A stretch of DNA of 64,000 bases from Silene conica (GCA_029255685.2 CM055313.2:27505079-27569078); one strand, 5' to 3'; shown: positions 21,140 to 34,103, numbered from the stretch's first letter. Notes: generated from the letters alone by a model not told the origin. Made by a program: numbers and translations.

Positions 21140-22209
21140 CTCTTCACGTCTTATTAAAGTTATGGAGCTTAATTCCCCCATTAAACCGAATTTAAGGGGA
21201 TAAATTAGCACTTTCACATCGATTTCTCGCACCGTCTCATCAACTACTTCCATAACTTCAATCCAATTATTTGGCCACATCCATTCTCTTGAACCTTCCC
21301 CTCAACTACTTCGATTACCATTTCAATCCAATTGTTTGGCCATATTTTCTCAACGTGAATCATGTATGTTATGTAGCATTAATGTTAACAAATGATTAAA
21401 TGAGGCATACCACGCACTTCATGTGATGTACGAGTCCTTTCATTTCGAAAGAAAAGTTTTTGAAAATAGATTTCGTATGGGTATATAAAGATATTCTAAT
21501 ATTTGTTCGTGTATTTCGAAAGATATTGGAGATAGAAGTCAAGTTAGATAATTCATAAACCGTTATCTAATGGAAATCGATAATTCATCTTCTGTATTTT
21601 CAAAAAAAATGAAAGTTCATTACTTTTTAATAGTTTGGATCTAAAATATAATGGCTATAAATATATACAATAAATTATTATTAGCATATCGGCCCATTTG
21701 GGCCGGCTATCACTAGGCCGGTATGCTAAACTAGGGTTAGAATTTATGAAATATGAGCTATTATAAATAGCTTATCTTATATCATATAACACACCAATTA
21801 ATAATATAATTCTCTCTTATGCAATTCACTCCCCTTTATAATCTCAACATAAATGAATGAAAATGAAATATTACATAATATGCGTATTAGAGAGGAAATG
21901 GAGAGAAAGAAAATTAAATTACTAATTTTCAACCCTTATTATTAGTTTTATGATAATAATCAAGATCAGCTACCTGAAATCTCAAATGTTGACCTGAGTA
22001 GCATTTCGTTTCAGGTAACTTATTTCCGCAAATAAGCTTTTGCCGAACACTTCCCAAAAAAATAAGCTGCTTGTTGTTTCAGTCAGAAAAGGGTATTTGA
22101 AATGATGTACCAAACAACGTCTAAAAAAACTTCATTTAACAATAAATTTGTATAAAATCGTGTTATTCAAGTGTTATCATCGTCTAGCAATTTTCTGACT
22201 TGCCATGAC
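21140..22209. repeat. Duplicated upstream flank of knottin copy 3
   Basis: Aligns with the copy 2 upstream flank (16820-18041). Its stretch 21840-21965 aligns with 6300-6440, the remnant left of the element that split copy 1 from its promoter. At 21684-21720 lies 'atcggcccatttgggccgg', an unassigned GC-rich inverted motif. No gene. Confidence 0.65.
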
Positions 22210-22218
22210 TATAAAAAG
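22210..22218 (+). promoter_or_regulatory. TATA box of knottin copy 3
   Basis: TATAAAAAG 78 bp before the start codon, in the same 'cttgccatgac' context as in copy 2. Confidence 0.7.
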
Positions 22219-22287
22219 GTTCTCAAACTTGGCAAAATACACACACCCACCCCCACACACAAACAAACGACAATCAATAATACGGAG

Positions 22288-22575
22288 ATGGACAAGTTTA
22301 TTAAGGTGGTTAGTATGGTGACCTTGTTGGTCATTGTAATTTTAGTCACCAACCCTGAAACCACCATTGCTACTCGTCAATTTAATCCCCTCTCAAATAT
22401 AATGCTTGTTGATTCGTACACTCACACGCACACGGGCCACGCCCTTACTTGCAAGGGGATTGGAGTAACTTGTTCAAGCGCGGCCGAGTGTTGCGGCACT
22501 TGAATTTGCCGATTGATTTACGGGATACCCGGGCCGAGGTGCACCACCTCCAGGCTTTTCAGTTCCACTTGTTAA
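22288..22575 (+). pseudogene. Knottin-like peptide, copy 3, broken
   Basis: The signal peptide, propeptide (TRQFNPLSNIM) and start of the cysteine domain are very close to copy 2. A CA-rich expansion adds THTHTG in the propeptide. The frame is interrupted within the cysteine domain (about one break), although homology to the other copies continues to about 22575. The promoter and polyadenylation signal (22684) are retained, so it may still be transcribed. Treated as a fossil copy. Confidence 0.75.
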
Positions 22576-22576
22576 A

Positions 22577-22612
22577 TGAATGAATGAATGAATGAATGAA
22601 TGAATGAATGCA
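22577..22612 (+). repeat. (GAAT)n microsatellite
   Basis: About eight GAAT units follow the peptide homology. Copies 1 and 2 have two to three units at the same place. Confidence 0.85.
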
Positions 22613-22689
22613 TGTAAATCGAGATATGGCGTTCGAACATACTACGTAACATGTCTTGATGTTTGTTATTGTTATTGTGATTGAATAAA

Positions 22690-23273
22690 ATTCGAGTTAT
22701 TGTTTTGTGTTTTTATCAAGTCTTATTGATATTATTTTTAATAATATATACAAAAAGTTACGCAATTTTTTATCTATCGTAAAATTAACTAATCTTCTAT
22801 TGAGTCTAACACCATAAAACCTCGAACTGAGTCCACCTAAGACCCACCGTTGACCAGTCCTCAACCCGGCCCGACCCAGCTCACCACTTTCACAGGCATA
22901 TTAAGGGAGCTTAGCGGGGGATCGGAGTCCGGCCTGTCGCCAACCCTACTTGTAATAAGATTGATTAGTCGGCGTGTTATATACCTCATTTGTTAATACA
23001 AAAGTGTTGAGTCCTCAGCAACGGGTTTATAGAATAAGGTCCATGAGACCAGTTTACAAACATGTGAAGTTCAATTCTAAAACCAATTACTAATAGAAGG
23101 AGTAACTCCTCACGCATATGAAAAAAGACCACAACAAAACAAGCATTATTTATGCCACATATATACATGATGGTATATGAAATAATTCAAGTGATTGAAG
23201 CCAACTTAAATAGCATTATTGCTTGCACAATGTTCATTAAGGTACCCTAAATCTTTTGCTTAGGTTAGCCAAA
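22690..23273. other. Intergenic stretch, nothing assigned
   Basis: No sustained frame. About 22800-22970 has proline/CCC-rich 'cctcaacccggcccgacccagctc' wording similar in style to the flanks at 15400 and 43500, but I could not align it fully. Confidence 0.5.
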
Positions 23274-23529
23274 TCTTTCCTCCATCCCAATCAATTTTAT
23301 ACATTTACTTTATTCACGTTTCCCAATACCTGTTTTCTTTTGTTAATATCTTTAGTTACATATCGATAAAAATTATAAAACTTTGATATTCTCAATGTAC
23401 TCGATTAGACAATTTAAACAAAAACTCACATGACTCTCTTTTATATATCAGGAGTTGTGTCGAAGATTTAATTGGCTTATAAATAGTGTCCAAAAGTGGA
23501 ATGTATATAATTGATTGGAGTAGAGGAAG
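23274..23529. mobile_element. Second Stowaway-like MITE
   Basis: It matches the element at 15790-16049 over most of its length ('cccaatcaattttatacattt' at the left and the inverse 'aatgtatataattgattgga' at the right). Terminal bases are more worn. Confidence 0.65.
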
Positions 23530-23908
23530 TAGTAATTTACTTCATTGAAATAATTGAAGTTTTCTTTAAGTTACATTATTGCTCTTCGCCTCTTCAGTGT
23601 ACAGTAATCCAATCTTGTGTTGAATAAAGTATACAAATAGGTGTAGTAATTAAGTAAAAGTTGAAGTGTTGTTAGTTTAATAGTTATGGGTGAAATTTTA
23701 AAACTTGTCAAATATAGGAGTTAATAGGTTTCAAGTTCGAACCACGAGGGCAATGATCACGTGGTCACTATGACCCTAAAGAGGTGGCTTACATGGTTCA
23801 TGTGATAACGCATGAATGCATGAGTCCGGGGTATTCAACACCCTCGTCACAAAACAAACAAAAAGTCAAACTTTTCAATTACTTCAAAATTTACATTTAC
23901 TCGCAACC
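23530..23908. other. Intergenic stretch, nothing assigned
   Basis: 'caagttcgaaccacgagggc' near 23731 resembles a pol III B-box but lacks a matching A-box at tRNA distance. Nothing else supported. Confidence 0.4.
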
Positions 23909-23924
23909 ATATTAATACTTCTAA

Positions 23925-25211
23925 TCTTAACTCTAATCAAGTCTTGGCTGCCTTGAACCTCAAAGTCAAAGATCTGTTTTTGGGCCCGGGGGAATGGAAT
24001 AAAGATTTAATTATTGAACTTTTCAGTGAGTAATGGCGGTCCAAAATCTTGGCTTTTCCTCTGTGTTTGTCACAACCCAATGATATGATCTTTTGGAAGC
24101 ATTCTACTTCGGGCATTTATTCGGTTAAAAGCGGGTATGGTATTGCTCTTGGCTCTGACCTCAACAAAGCATGCACTGAGAAGGATTTATCTAGAATAAG
24201 CAGGTCGTGTGTTGCCTTTTGTAAAAGAAGGCTTTGGAGACTCCCTGGACCTCAGAAATGGAAAATTTTAGTATGACGGATCCTTACTAATTCTATCGCT
24301 AACGGGTCGGAGTTCCAAAAAAGAGGAATAGGTGCAGACCACGCGTGTAGATTCTGCCATGGTATAGATAAGCTCGAGACACTAAATCACGTTTTCCGTG
24401 ATTGCGATATTGTTACTAGGATCTGGTCTTCCAGTAATTTGGGCATCCGTTCTGACAATGATTCCCACATGTTAGTTGGAGAATGGATCATTAGTTGGAT
24501 CAATTATCTGTCAAAGGCTGCTAACGGGGAGTTTTTGGTTATTAACTTGCTTGCTACTATCTGGTGCATCTGGTGTACGCGCAACAATCTCGTTTTTAAA
24601 GACGACTTATTCTCGCCTTAGGCTTTCTTCAACCTTTATCATAAGACGACGGCCGAGGCAATTGCGGCTTATGAGGCTTCGCAAGGGATGTCAAGGGTGA
24701 ATGAGTTTTATCCTGGTTTACCATGTAATAAAGTTAAGGACAAACTGAAGAATAGTATTCATGTTTATCTGATTGCACGGGCCAAGGGTGTAATACTATC
24801 ATGGTGAAAGTGGATGCTAGGTGGAATTTGTCTTTAAAGTCTGCTACAGGTTGGGTGGCATATGATCATGATGGGTTAATCATCTATGAAGGAGGTAGTA
24901 GTTCATGGTCTGCATCTGCACTACAGGCGGAGGCAAAGGGTATCCGAGAAGTTTTACAATGGGCTAGCGCTAATGGTTTTCTACATTTGGACGTGTATTC
25001 TGATTGCCTGCAGATCTTATTTCAGATCACATGAGTGGAGAACGAACACCATTTGACGCAGGGAATACTTCTCGACATTGAAGCTAGTTTACCTCTTTTT
25101 CATTGTATTAGCTTTAGTTTTATTCCTAGAAAACTTAATTCAGTGGCTCATCGCTTAGCGAAACGAGCCATGATTTTGTAAGAATGTTCGTTACAGCTGC
25201 CAAAAAAAAAA
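23925..25211 (+). mobile_element. 5'-truncated L1-type LINE (RNase H tail)
   Basis: An exact 16-bp target duplication ATATTAATACTTCTAA (23909-23924 and 25212-25227) and a poly-A tail (25202-25211) define the insertion. In order it encodes the end of the reverse transcriptase region (FPLCLSQPNDMIFW..SGIYSVKSGY), a zinc-binding zf-RVT segment (CRFCHGIDKLETLNHVFRDC) and an RNase H-like RVT_3 domain with acidic residues in VDARW, QAEAKG and YSDC. Stop codons in frame at about 24031 and 24274, plus a frame change near 24620, make it inactive. The 3' end TTACAGCTG before the poly-A is shared with the LINE at 41445, so the two are one family. Confidence 0.85.
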
Positions 25212-25227
25212 ATATTAATACTTCTAA

Positions 25228-25712
25228 ATTTCAAATTAATTAATTATAAAGGGTAATTTAGGAGCTTGAAGTCTAATAATTGACTATGATAAATTGATAA
25301 TCATTTAATTGGATTTTAAATTGCTTATTTATTTACCTAATTTTAATCTATTAGAGAATGAGATAGAATAATAATATATTAGGAAAGATAATATTATGGT
25401 TATCATAATATTATCGATACCCTAAATAATAAGTATTCATCTAGTTTTGATTTTCAAACGTGTGCTCTTAGGCATATATTAATAACCTAAATGTGGTAAA
25501 ATTCACAATATATTTTTACTAATTAGGGTAAAAATGAGTTTATACTTGAATATTCGATAAAAACATTTAGGTTATTAATATGTGTCCTTAGGATACACGT
25601 TAAAAAATCGATTTAATATTCATCCTAAGGTCCTACACTTAGCTAACAAAATTGAATAACGATATCCCTAAAATCACAGCAATAGATTCGATTATCAAGT
25701 TGCTGGAATAAA
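25228..25712. other. AT-rich flank with one foldback element
   Basis: No genes. Contains the inverted-repeat element listed at 25457-25598 and otherwise AT-rich intergenic sequence. Confidence 0.6.
25457..25598. mobile_element. Foldback MITE-like inverted repeat
   Basis: Arms of about 37 bp (ACGTGTGCTCTTAGGCATAT... and its imperfect inverse ...ATGTGTCCTTAGGATACACGT) enclose an AT-rich spacer of about 65 bp. Superfamily uncertain; no clear target duplication. Confidence 0.6.
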
Positions 25713-26392
25713 AATAGTGTAAAACCCCTCGCGAAAGCGGAAATATAAACACGTAAAAGTACTAAAAATGCAGCGGAATTAAAACTTTTTAAGTATAAAC
25801 AACATGCGAGGCGAATTAAACTAAAACTGAAAGTAAAATATATATACAATCAGCCTGGGATGGCACATCCCTACAGGCACTCAAAACTGAAATGTAAACT
25901 AAGTCTAGCTAACGTAAACGTGTAAGTCAATCGATGAATAGGATCATCGCTCGCTAGCTCCATGCAACCCTCTGCCAACCACCTGTCATGTACCTACATA
26001 CATGTAAACATGTACGCCACAATCAGTGGGGAGTGACTAGAGTTCTCCTAGCCACCTTTTGTGACTACACGTAACAAGTAAAGCAAAACAAAATACTCCA
26101 ACATATATAAACATGTGAAGCATAAACATCTCATCAACTGATATCATACTATCATGCGATTACAATGCACGGCTCTCAACCAACTTCATAAACCGTTAGG
26201 AAGGAGAGCCGGTTTCCCTACTGGTTACCCAGTCGGGGGGTCTTTCAATCCAACTATTTATGAAACCGAACTAAGAGTCATCCAATGCCTTGGATGATTA
26301 AACTATAACTCAAATAAACATCATTAACTCATCATGCATATCTGACACTGTACCATCATCAAGGCAAGCAGATAAAACATTCATAACACTAG

Positions 26393-26879
26393 CAATGGGC
26401 CCAGAGGTGAGCTTAACACATATCCCATTACTATACAATGTCGTGTCCAGAGGTGAGCTTAACACATATCCCAACATACAATTCAAGTAAAGGGTCCAGA
26501 GGTGAGCTTAACACATATCCCTAAACTTACAATTCAAGTAAAGGGTCCAGAGGTGAACTTAACACATATCCCTAAACTTACACAACATGAAGAGGGTCCA
26601 GAGGTGAGCTTAACACATATCCCTAATCATCCAAAAGCAACGGGTCCAGAGGTGAGCTTAACACATATCCCGATGCTACAAACAAGTATTGGGTCCAGAG
26701 GTGAGCTTAACACATATCCCAATACACAGCTACCGCACAACGGGTCCAGAGGTGAGCTTAACACACATCCCGTGTACGACAACCGATCACGTGTCAGGTC
26801 CAGAGGTGAGCTTAACACATATCCTGACACGCCCAAGCAAAACACGTAACGGGTCCAGAGGTGAGCTTAACACATATCC
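26393..26879 (-). repeat. Family C tandem stem-loop array, left LTR
   Basis: Ten units share the 24-nt core tccagaggtgagcttaacac + atat. Arms vary but pair: cgtgtcagg/cctgacacg (9 of 9), gtattggg/cccaatac (8 of 8), caatggg/cccatt, cgtaacggg/cccgtcacg (8 of 9). Inside the core, GTG and CAC flank AGCTTAA. The tenth and eleventh units are separated by the nested element; the eleventh is at 33374-33422. Confidence 0.85.
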
Positions 26880-29800
26880 TGTAACGCCCTCAATAAAATA
26901 AAATAAATTAAAATTTATTATATTAAAATGAAATCAAATGAAATAACGAGTACGTTTTATTTATATATAAAAAAAATATAACTTAAAAATCAATTTATTA
27001 CAAGGCGTTACCGCCGTATTTCCTATACTGGAAATACAAGGTTACAAGATCTACTCAGCAACTCTTATATTACATACTAATCATATCCTAAGTTTTAAAT
27101 TTATAATGAACTCCCCTCGGTTCCCCAGCACAGAAACCTGAAATAATTTGAATAAACAAAATCAGTCAACACTGACTGAATATGATCTCAGTTACCTTCA
27201 ATGGTCCTAATTAAATAATTCTTATTTAATTATTACCTGTACCAGTCCATTGTCAATTGGAATACCCTGTCATTTTATCATAACATGCAAAATATTGAAT
27301 ACCGGTTTACCATTACTGAAATGAGACACATTACGGAGTAGAAACTCCCCTGGGCTACGCCCCCATCTATGTACACAGGATCCCAGATCTAAGACCTGTG
27401 TAAACCCCTGACATTTTTGTCAGTAATAACCAGAACCTTAGTTCTTATGAGGCCGTGCCCCCTTCCATGTACATAGGTTAAAATTTTTAATGTCATCTCT
27501 TTCTGTAATAGTATCCCGAATGCTACAATTGGCCAATTATACATTATAAGGAAAAATATGTAATCACACATTCAAATCCTATCTTTACGAAATGTATATA
27601 TCATGATTATAAAAAGAAAGACGTAATTAATATTATATTATATCGAACGAAAATATAACTTGAGACGGTATAACAAACCTATGACGAAATTAACAATAGA
27701 ATTGATAATAACCGCTTATTTTTAAGCTCTTATTTCACTATATATAAAGGTAAATAATTACATTTATCGACGAAGGGTCCTGAAATCATACCTTATTATT
27801 AAGTAGGTAGGTAAATAGGGTTGATTAATTTGTTTTCGTACAAACTTGTACTTCTTTTCTTTATTTTAATTTTTGTATATTCAAATGATGAAAGTTGGAT
27901 GGCTTTTATAGCCATTGAATGGCGGTGAAACAAAAGTAACTTGCCAAGGTAAGTTACGAGAAGTCAAATACAAATTGTTTACTTCTTTCTTTTATACTTA
28001 TCTTATCAAATTACTTTTATACCATAACACGTACTTTTGAACCATTACATTTATAATAAGGGTAAATATTAAATTGTATAAATACGTAAATGAGGTACAC
28101 GGAGTATAAAGTACGAAATTTCTTATTTAAGACTAACTATTTCTCGTCTGAAATAAGACTTATTGGTATAAGGTATACTACATGTTCGTCGTATTCTATT
28201 ATACGTTATAATATTAATAAAGTATATATATATATATTTTCGGTTTATTACATTCTACCCTCCTTAAAATAAGTTTCGTCCCGAAACTTGAATTACCTTG
28301 TTTTAGAACAAATGAGGGTACTTGGTTTTCATTTCCAGCTAGGTTTCCCATGTTGCTTGTGACATATCATGGCGAGACCATAAAACTTTCACCAATGGAA
28401 TAGTTTTATTACGAAGAATTTCCGCCTTTCGATCTAAAATTCGAATTGGTAACTCCTCGTAGGTAAGATCTTCCCTAACTTATAAAGGTGGTATGTTAAT
28501 AATATGACTTTGATCAGAGACATACTTCCTTAAAAGTGAAACATGGAAAACGTCATGTATCCTTGACAATTCTATCGGAAGATGAAGTCGATATGCCACA
28601 TTCCCAACTCTTTCATTTATTTCAAAAGGCCTTATGTATCTAGGACTTAATTTTCGTTGTTTCCCAAAACGTACTACTCCTTTTGTAGGTGATACCTTGA
28701 GAAATACAAAATCGCCCTTTTGAAATTCTAATGGTCGTCTTTTAAGGTCAGCATAGCTCTTTTGACGACTTTGTGTGGCTCGCATTTTCTCTTGTATGAT
28801 TCTTACTTTATCTGTTGTTTCTTGTATCAGATCTGGTCCAATTATTTTGGATTCATCAATATCACTCCAACATAATGGTGTTCTGCACCTTTGTCCATAC
28901 AGAGCTTCGTATGGAGCCATACCAATACTAGCATGATAACTGTTATTGTAAGAAAATTCTATTAAGGGTAAATGTTGTTCCCATGATCCTTGAAAATCTA
29001 AAACACATGATCTTAATAAATCTTCCAAGGTTTGGATGGTTCGCTCAGTCTGACCATCTGTCTGTGGGTGGAAGACAGTACTAAAGTTAAGCTTAGATCC
29101 CATTGCGGTTTGAAAACTTTTCCAGAATCTAGCTAAGAAGTTTGTATCTCTGTCTGATATAATGGTTGTGGGAACTCCATGTAATTTCACTATTTCTTTT
29201 ATGTATTTTTTAGCTAATTGTTCTGAGTTCCATGAAGTCTTGGTGGCTAAAAAGTGAGCACACTTAGTTAGTCTATCTACTACTACCCATATTTCATTCA
29301 TTCCTTGAAATGTTACGGGTAATCCTGTCACAAAATCCATCGCAATTGATTCCCATTTCCAAGTAGGAATATCTAGGGGTTGTAAAAGTCCTCCGGGTCT
29401 TTGATGCTCTATTTTTACCTGTTGACATGTCACGCATTTTGAAACGAAATCTGCTATTTCTTGCTTCATATTGCTCCACCAAAATGTATGTCGAACATCC
29501 TTGTACATCTTGTTTCCCCCGGGATGTATCGAGTATCGTGACTTATGTGCTTCATTCAAAATCTTTTCCTTAATATTTTCTGAATTTGGTACACAAATGC
29601 GATTTTGAAACCAAAGTGACCCATCTTCTTGAATTACAAAACCTTGTGCTTTTCCTTTTTGTAAGTCTTTTCGAATTTTCTCAATTTGGGGATCTGTTCC
29701 TTGGGCTGTTTTTATTTCATCACTCAAGGTTAGTCTTATTTCTAAGGTTGCCATATAACCACTTAGATCACCAATAACCATTTCTATATCTAGTATTTTC

Positions 29801-32800
29801 ATGTCTTGCTGGATACGAGGTTCTTTTACCGTAAGCATGTTTAGGATGGAAAAAGATTTCCGACTAAGTGCATCAGCTACCACATAAGATTTTCCTGGAT
29901 GATATTGAATATCTAAATCATAATCTTTGATAAATTCAAGCCATCTACGTTGTCTCATATTTATTTCTTTCTGGGTAAAAAGGTATTTCAGGCTCTTATG
30001 ATCAGTGTATATCCGACACGAAATTCCGTAGAGATAATGTCTCCAAATTTTCAAAGCAAAAACCACCGCAGCAAGCTCTAAATCATGAGTGGGATAATTT
30101 TGCTCATGTGTTTTCAACTGTCTAGAAGCATAGGCAATTACCTTTCCATTCTGCATTAATAATACACAACCTAATCCTAGCTTTGAGGCGTCGCTGTATA
30201 CTTCTAATCCATCGATGCCATTTGGTTGTGTAAGAATAGGGGCAGACGTGAGCCTATTTTTCAGTTCGTAAAATGCTTCCTCACACTTTTTATCCCATAA
30301 AAACTTGGTACTTTTTCTGATAAGATTTGTAAGTGGTTGGGTTATTTTAGAAAAATCTTTCACAAAACGACGATAGTATCCTGCTAACCCCAAAAAGCTA
30401 CGTACTTCTGCAACGTTCTTGAGTGCTGGCCACTGGGTGTGATTGCCTCAATCTTTTGAGGGTCAACCTGTACTCCTTTCACTGAGACAACATCGCCTAA
30501 GAAACTTATTTCTCTTAACCAAAACGCACATTTCTTAAATTTAGCATAGAACTGGTTTTTCCTTAAGGTTTCTAATACTACCCGTAAGTGGTGAAAATGT
30601 TCCTTCTCATCCTTAGAATATATTAAAATGTCATCAATGAAAATAATGACGAACCTATCCAAATAAGGCCTAAATATTCTATTCATAAGGTCCATAAAAA
30701 CTGCAGGAGCATTAGTAAGTCCAAAAGGCATGACCACAAACTCATAATGTCCATAACGGGTTCTGAAAGCTGTTTTAGGAATGTCATCTGTTTTTATCCT
30801 TAATTGATGATATCCAGAGCGAAGATTTATTTTCGAGTAAATAGCACATCCTTGCAATTGATCAAATAGGTCATCTATTCGAGGTATAGGATACTTATTC
30901 TTTATAGTGACCTTATTAAGCTCTCGATAATCTATGCACAAGCGCAAACTTCCATCTTTCTTTTTAACAAAAAGCATTGGCGCTCCCCAAGGCGAAGTAC
31001 TGGGTTTTATGTATCCTTTCTCTAACAGTTCATCTAGTTGGGTTTTCAATTCCTTTAATTCAGCAGGTGCCATTCGATAAGGGGATTTGGAGACGGGTGC
31101 ACTTCCTGGTATTAGTTCAATTGTGAAATCTACTTCCCTATATGGCGGCATTCCTGGGATTTATTCCGGGAAAACATCTGGAAATTCATTGACTACGGGG
31201 ATACTGGTTATATTTGGTTCTGCTCTAAACTGCTTCATACATCACATAAGTAAGCCTTACATCCTTGTCGTAAAAATTTCAGGGCTTTTAAAAAAGATAT
31301 AATCCTATTTTCGTAGGGTTTGTAGTTCTGAAATAGTATCTAATTCCCGTTAGGTTTTGTAATAGTTAATGATTTCTCATGACAATTTACCATCACATGA
31401 TTCTTACTAAGCCAATCCATTCCTAATATTAGGTCAAAATCTTGTAAATCAAATTGGACAAGATCGGCTAGGAAACAATTTGCTTCTATGGTCAAAAGAC
31501 AATCCTTAAACCAAATTGGGCATGAAATGTTTTCCTCATTAGGTAATCCAACAATCATAAAACGCACCTCTGTGAAGGTATTGGGAATGATTTGGGACCC
31601 CGTTTACTATCAGATCAGAGTACCGATCCTTAAGAGCTTTCCACGGAACTATGTCAGACAAGGTTTTGATAAGGGCATATGCTAAGTACGGTTCAGTCAT
31701 CCGGAATGCTGGAAACAAGGCATTGTGATTCCTTAAAGCATTTCTCAGATTGTCCACATGTTCTGCAACCGTTTCACCTCGTGTCATTATGAGATCGTAC
31801 GGGTGGGGTACTGCCATTATATCTAAACAAAGATATTAACCATATTAGTAATCTTACACACATAAATTAGAAATGAAGGGAAGAAAAATAAAACAAAATA
31901 ATAAAACTTCTACAACCTATCCTTATTACTAATTTACCCCTCTCTCATTCAATTTTAGTATAGAGGCTCTGATACCAATTTGTAACGCCCTCAATAAAAT
32001 AAAATAAATTAAAATTTATTATATTAAAATGAAATCAAATGAAATAACGAGTACGTTTTATTTATATATAAAAAAAATATAACTTGAAAATCAATTTATT
32101 ACAAGGCGTTACCGCCGTATTTCCTATACTGGAAATACAAGGCTACAAGATCTACTCAGCAACTCTTATATTACATACTAATCATATCCTAAGTTTTAAA
32201 TTTATAATGAACTCCCCTCGGTTCCCCAGCACAGAAACCTGAAATAATTTGAATAAACAAAATCAGTCAACATTGACTGTATATGATCTCAGTTACCTTC
32301 AATGGTCCTAATTAAATAATTCTTATTTAATTATTACCTGTACCAGTCCATTGTCAATTGGAATACCCTGTCATTTTATCATAACATGCAAGATATTGAA
32401 TACCGGTTTACCATTACTGAAATGAGACACATTACGGAGTAGAAACTCCCCTGGGCTACGCCCCCATCTATGTACACAGGATCCCAGATCTAAGACCTGT
32501 GTAAACCCCTGACATTTTTGTCAGTAATAACCAGAACCTTAGTTCTTATGAGGCCGTGCCCCCTTCCATGTACATAGGTTAAAATTTTTAATGTCATCTC
32601 TTTCTGTAATAGTATCCCGAATGCTACAATTGGCCAATTATACATTATAAGGAAAAATATGTAATCACACATTCAAATCCTATCTTTACGAAATGTATAT
32701 ATCATGATTATAAAAAGAAAGACGTAATTAATATTATATTATATCGAACGAAAATATAACTTGAGACGGTATAACAAACCTATGACGAAATTAACAATAG

Positions 32801-33351
32801 AATTGATAATAACCGCTTATTTTTAAGCTCTTATTTCACTATATATAAAGGTAAATAATTACATTTATCGACGAAGGGTCCTGAAATCATACCTTATTAT
32901 TAAGTAGGTAGGTAAATAGGGTTGATTAATTTGTTTTCGTACAAACTTGTACTTCTTTTCTTTATTTTAATTTTTGTATATTCAAATGATGAAAGTTGGA
33001 TGGCTTTTATAGCCATTGAATGGCGGTGAAACAAAAGTAACTTGCCAAGGTAAGTTACGAGAAGTCAAATACAAATTGTTTACTTCTTTCTTTTATACTT
33101 ATCTTATCAAATTACTTTTATACCATAACACGTACTTTTGAACCATTACATTTATAATAAGGGTAAATATTAAATTGTATAAATACGTAAATGAGGTACA
33201 CGGAGTATAAAGTACGAAATTTCTTATTTAAGACTAACTATTTCTCGTCTGAAATAAGACTTATTGGTATAAGGTATACTACATGTTCGTCGTATTCTAT
33301 TATACGTTATAATATTAATAAAGTATATATATATATTTTCGGTTTATTACA
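26880..33351 (-). mobile_element. Chromovirus-like (Tekay/Del type) Gypsy element
   Basis: LTRs are 26880-28252 and 31981-33351 (1373 and 1371 bp, TGTAACGCCC to TTTATTACA), with exact target duplication TATCC (26875-26879, 33352-33356). A tRNA-Met primer site lies beside the right LTR (about 31967-31979), so the element reads leftward. Parts in order: a short gag-position frame (about 31540-31820), aspartic-protease-like segment (about 31340-31570), reverse transcriptase (about 30400-31150), RNase H, integrase with zinc-binding head and DDE-type core (about 28500-30390), and a chromodomain-like tail (about 28310-28480). The LTRs differ at only about half a dozen sites, so it is very recent. 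Most of gag is missing and the coding region has a few breaks, so it is inactive as it stands. Confidence 0.9.
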
Positions 33352-33719
33352 TATCCCGTCACGCGACATATAAAACACGTAGTGGGTCCAGAGGTGAGCT
33401 TAACACATATCCCACCACGCGACAACCATTGTAACCACTAACATCCAAAGGTAGAAACTAACCTATAGTTCTAACTTCTTAAATCTCTAATCAACACTTA
33501 ATTGATCCCGGGAACTAAGACAAGGGAGAGCCGGTTTCCCTTTCGGTTACCCGACCGGGGGGTCTCTATCCTTACTCCATTCCCGAACCCAATGTAGTGT
33601 TGCCCGTACACCGGGGACCTCAAATACATGTCACGGGTATACAAAACGAATTTCAATTAAAACCGATCAACCGTTTAAAAGTTACGATCGAAAAACCATA
33701 AAACAACCTTCAGGGATTT

Positions 33720-34103
33720 CCAGCCGGTCGGCAGGCAGCCGGTCGGCCGGCTGGCAGTCCTCTCAGCCTATGCCCTTTTCAAAACAATGAAACATCACAA
33801 AGGACTCCCAGCCGGTCGGCAGGCAGCCGGTCGGCCGGCTGGGACTCCATTTCCCTAGCCTTCTCTATTTCGTAAACCCACCCATATGCACTCCCAGCCG
33901 GCTGGCAGGCGGCCGGTCTGCGGGCTGGGCTCCCTTTCTTCCTAAGTTTTCGCAAAACCAACACCATACAAATCGACTACCAGCCGGTCGGCAGGCAGCC
34001 GGTCGGCCGGCTGCAGTCCAAGGCCAATTCCTCAAAATTACGAAAAATACACAATACGCTCTCCCAGCCGGTCGGCAGGCAGCCGGTCGGTCGACCGGCT
34101 CAG
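33720..34103 (-). repeat. Family C GC-rich hairpin array, left LTR
   Basis: Five modules (about 33721-33755, 33805-33842, 33894-33930, 33979-34012, 34061-34103), each bounded by CAGCCGG and CCGGCTG or CCGGCTC. The same array is in the right LTR (40023-40385), where the first module has shrunk to CCAGCCGGCTGG. Confidence 0.8.

Noticed and set aside
23725-23760. Possible tRNA gene (B-box-like caagttcgaaccacg)
   Set aside because: No A-box at the right spacing and no cloverleaf.
26393-26879. CRISPR-like array (24-nt repeats separated by variable about 20-nt spacers)
   Set aside because: The 'spacers' are paired stem arms, the array is inside an LTR that exists in several copies, and the DNA is plant nuclear.
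26502-26901. GPEVSLTHIP repeat protein (also 39284-39746)
   Set aside because: Translation of the tandem stem-loop array; the repeat period, not coding, explains it.
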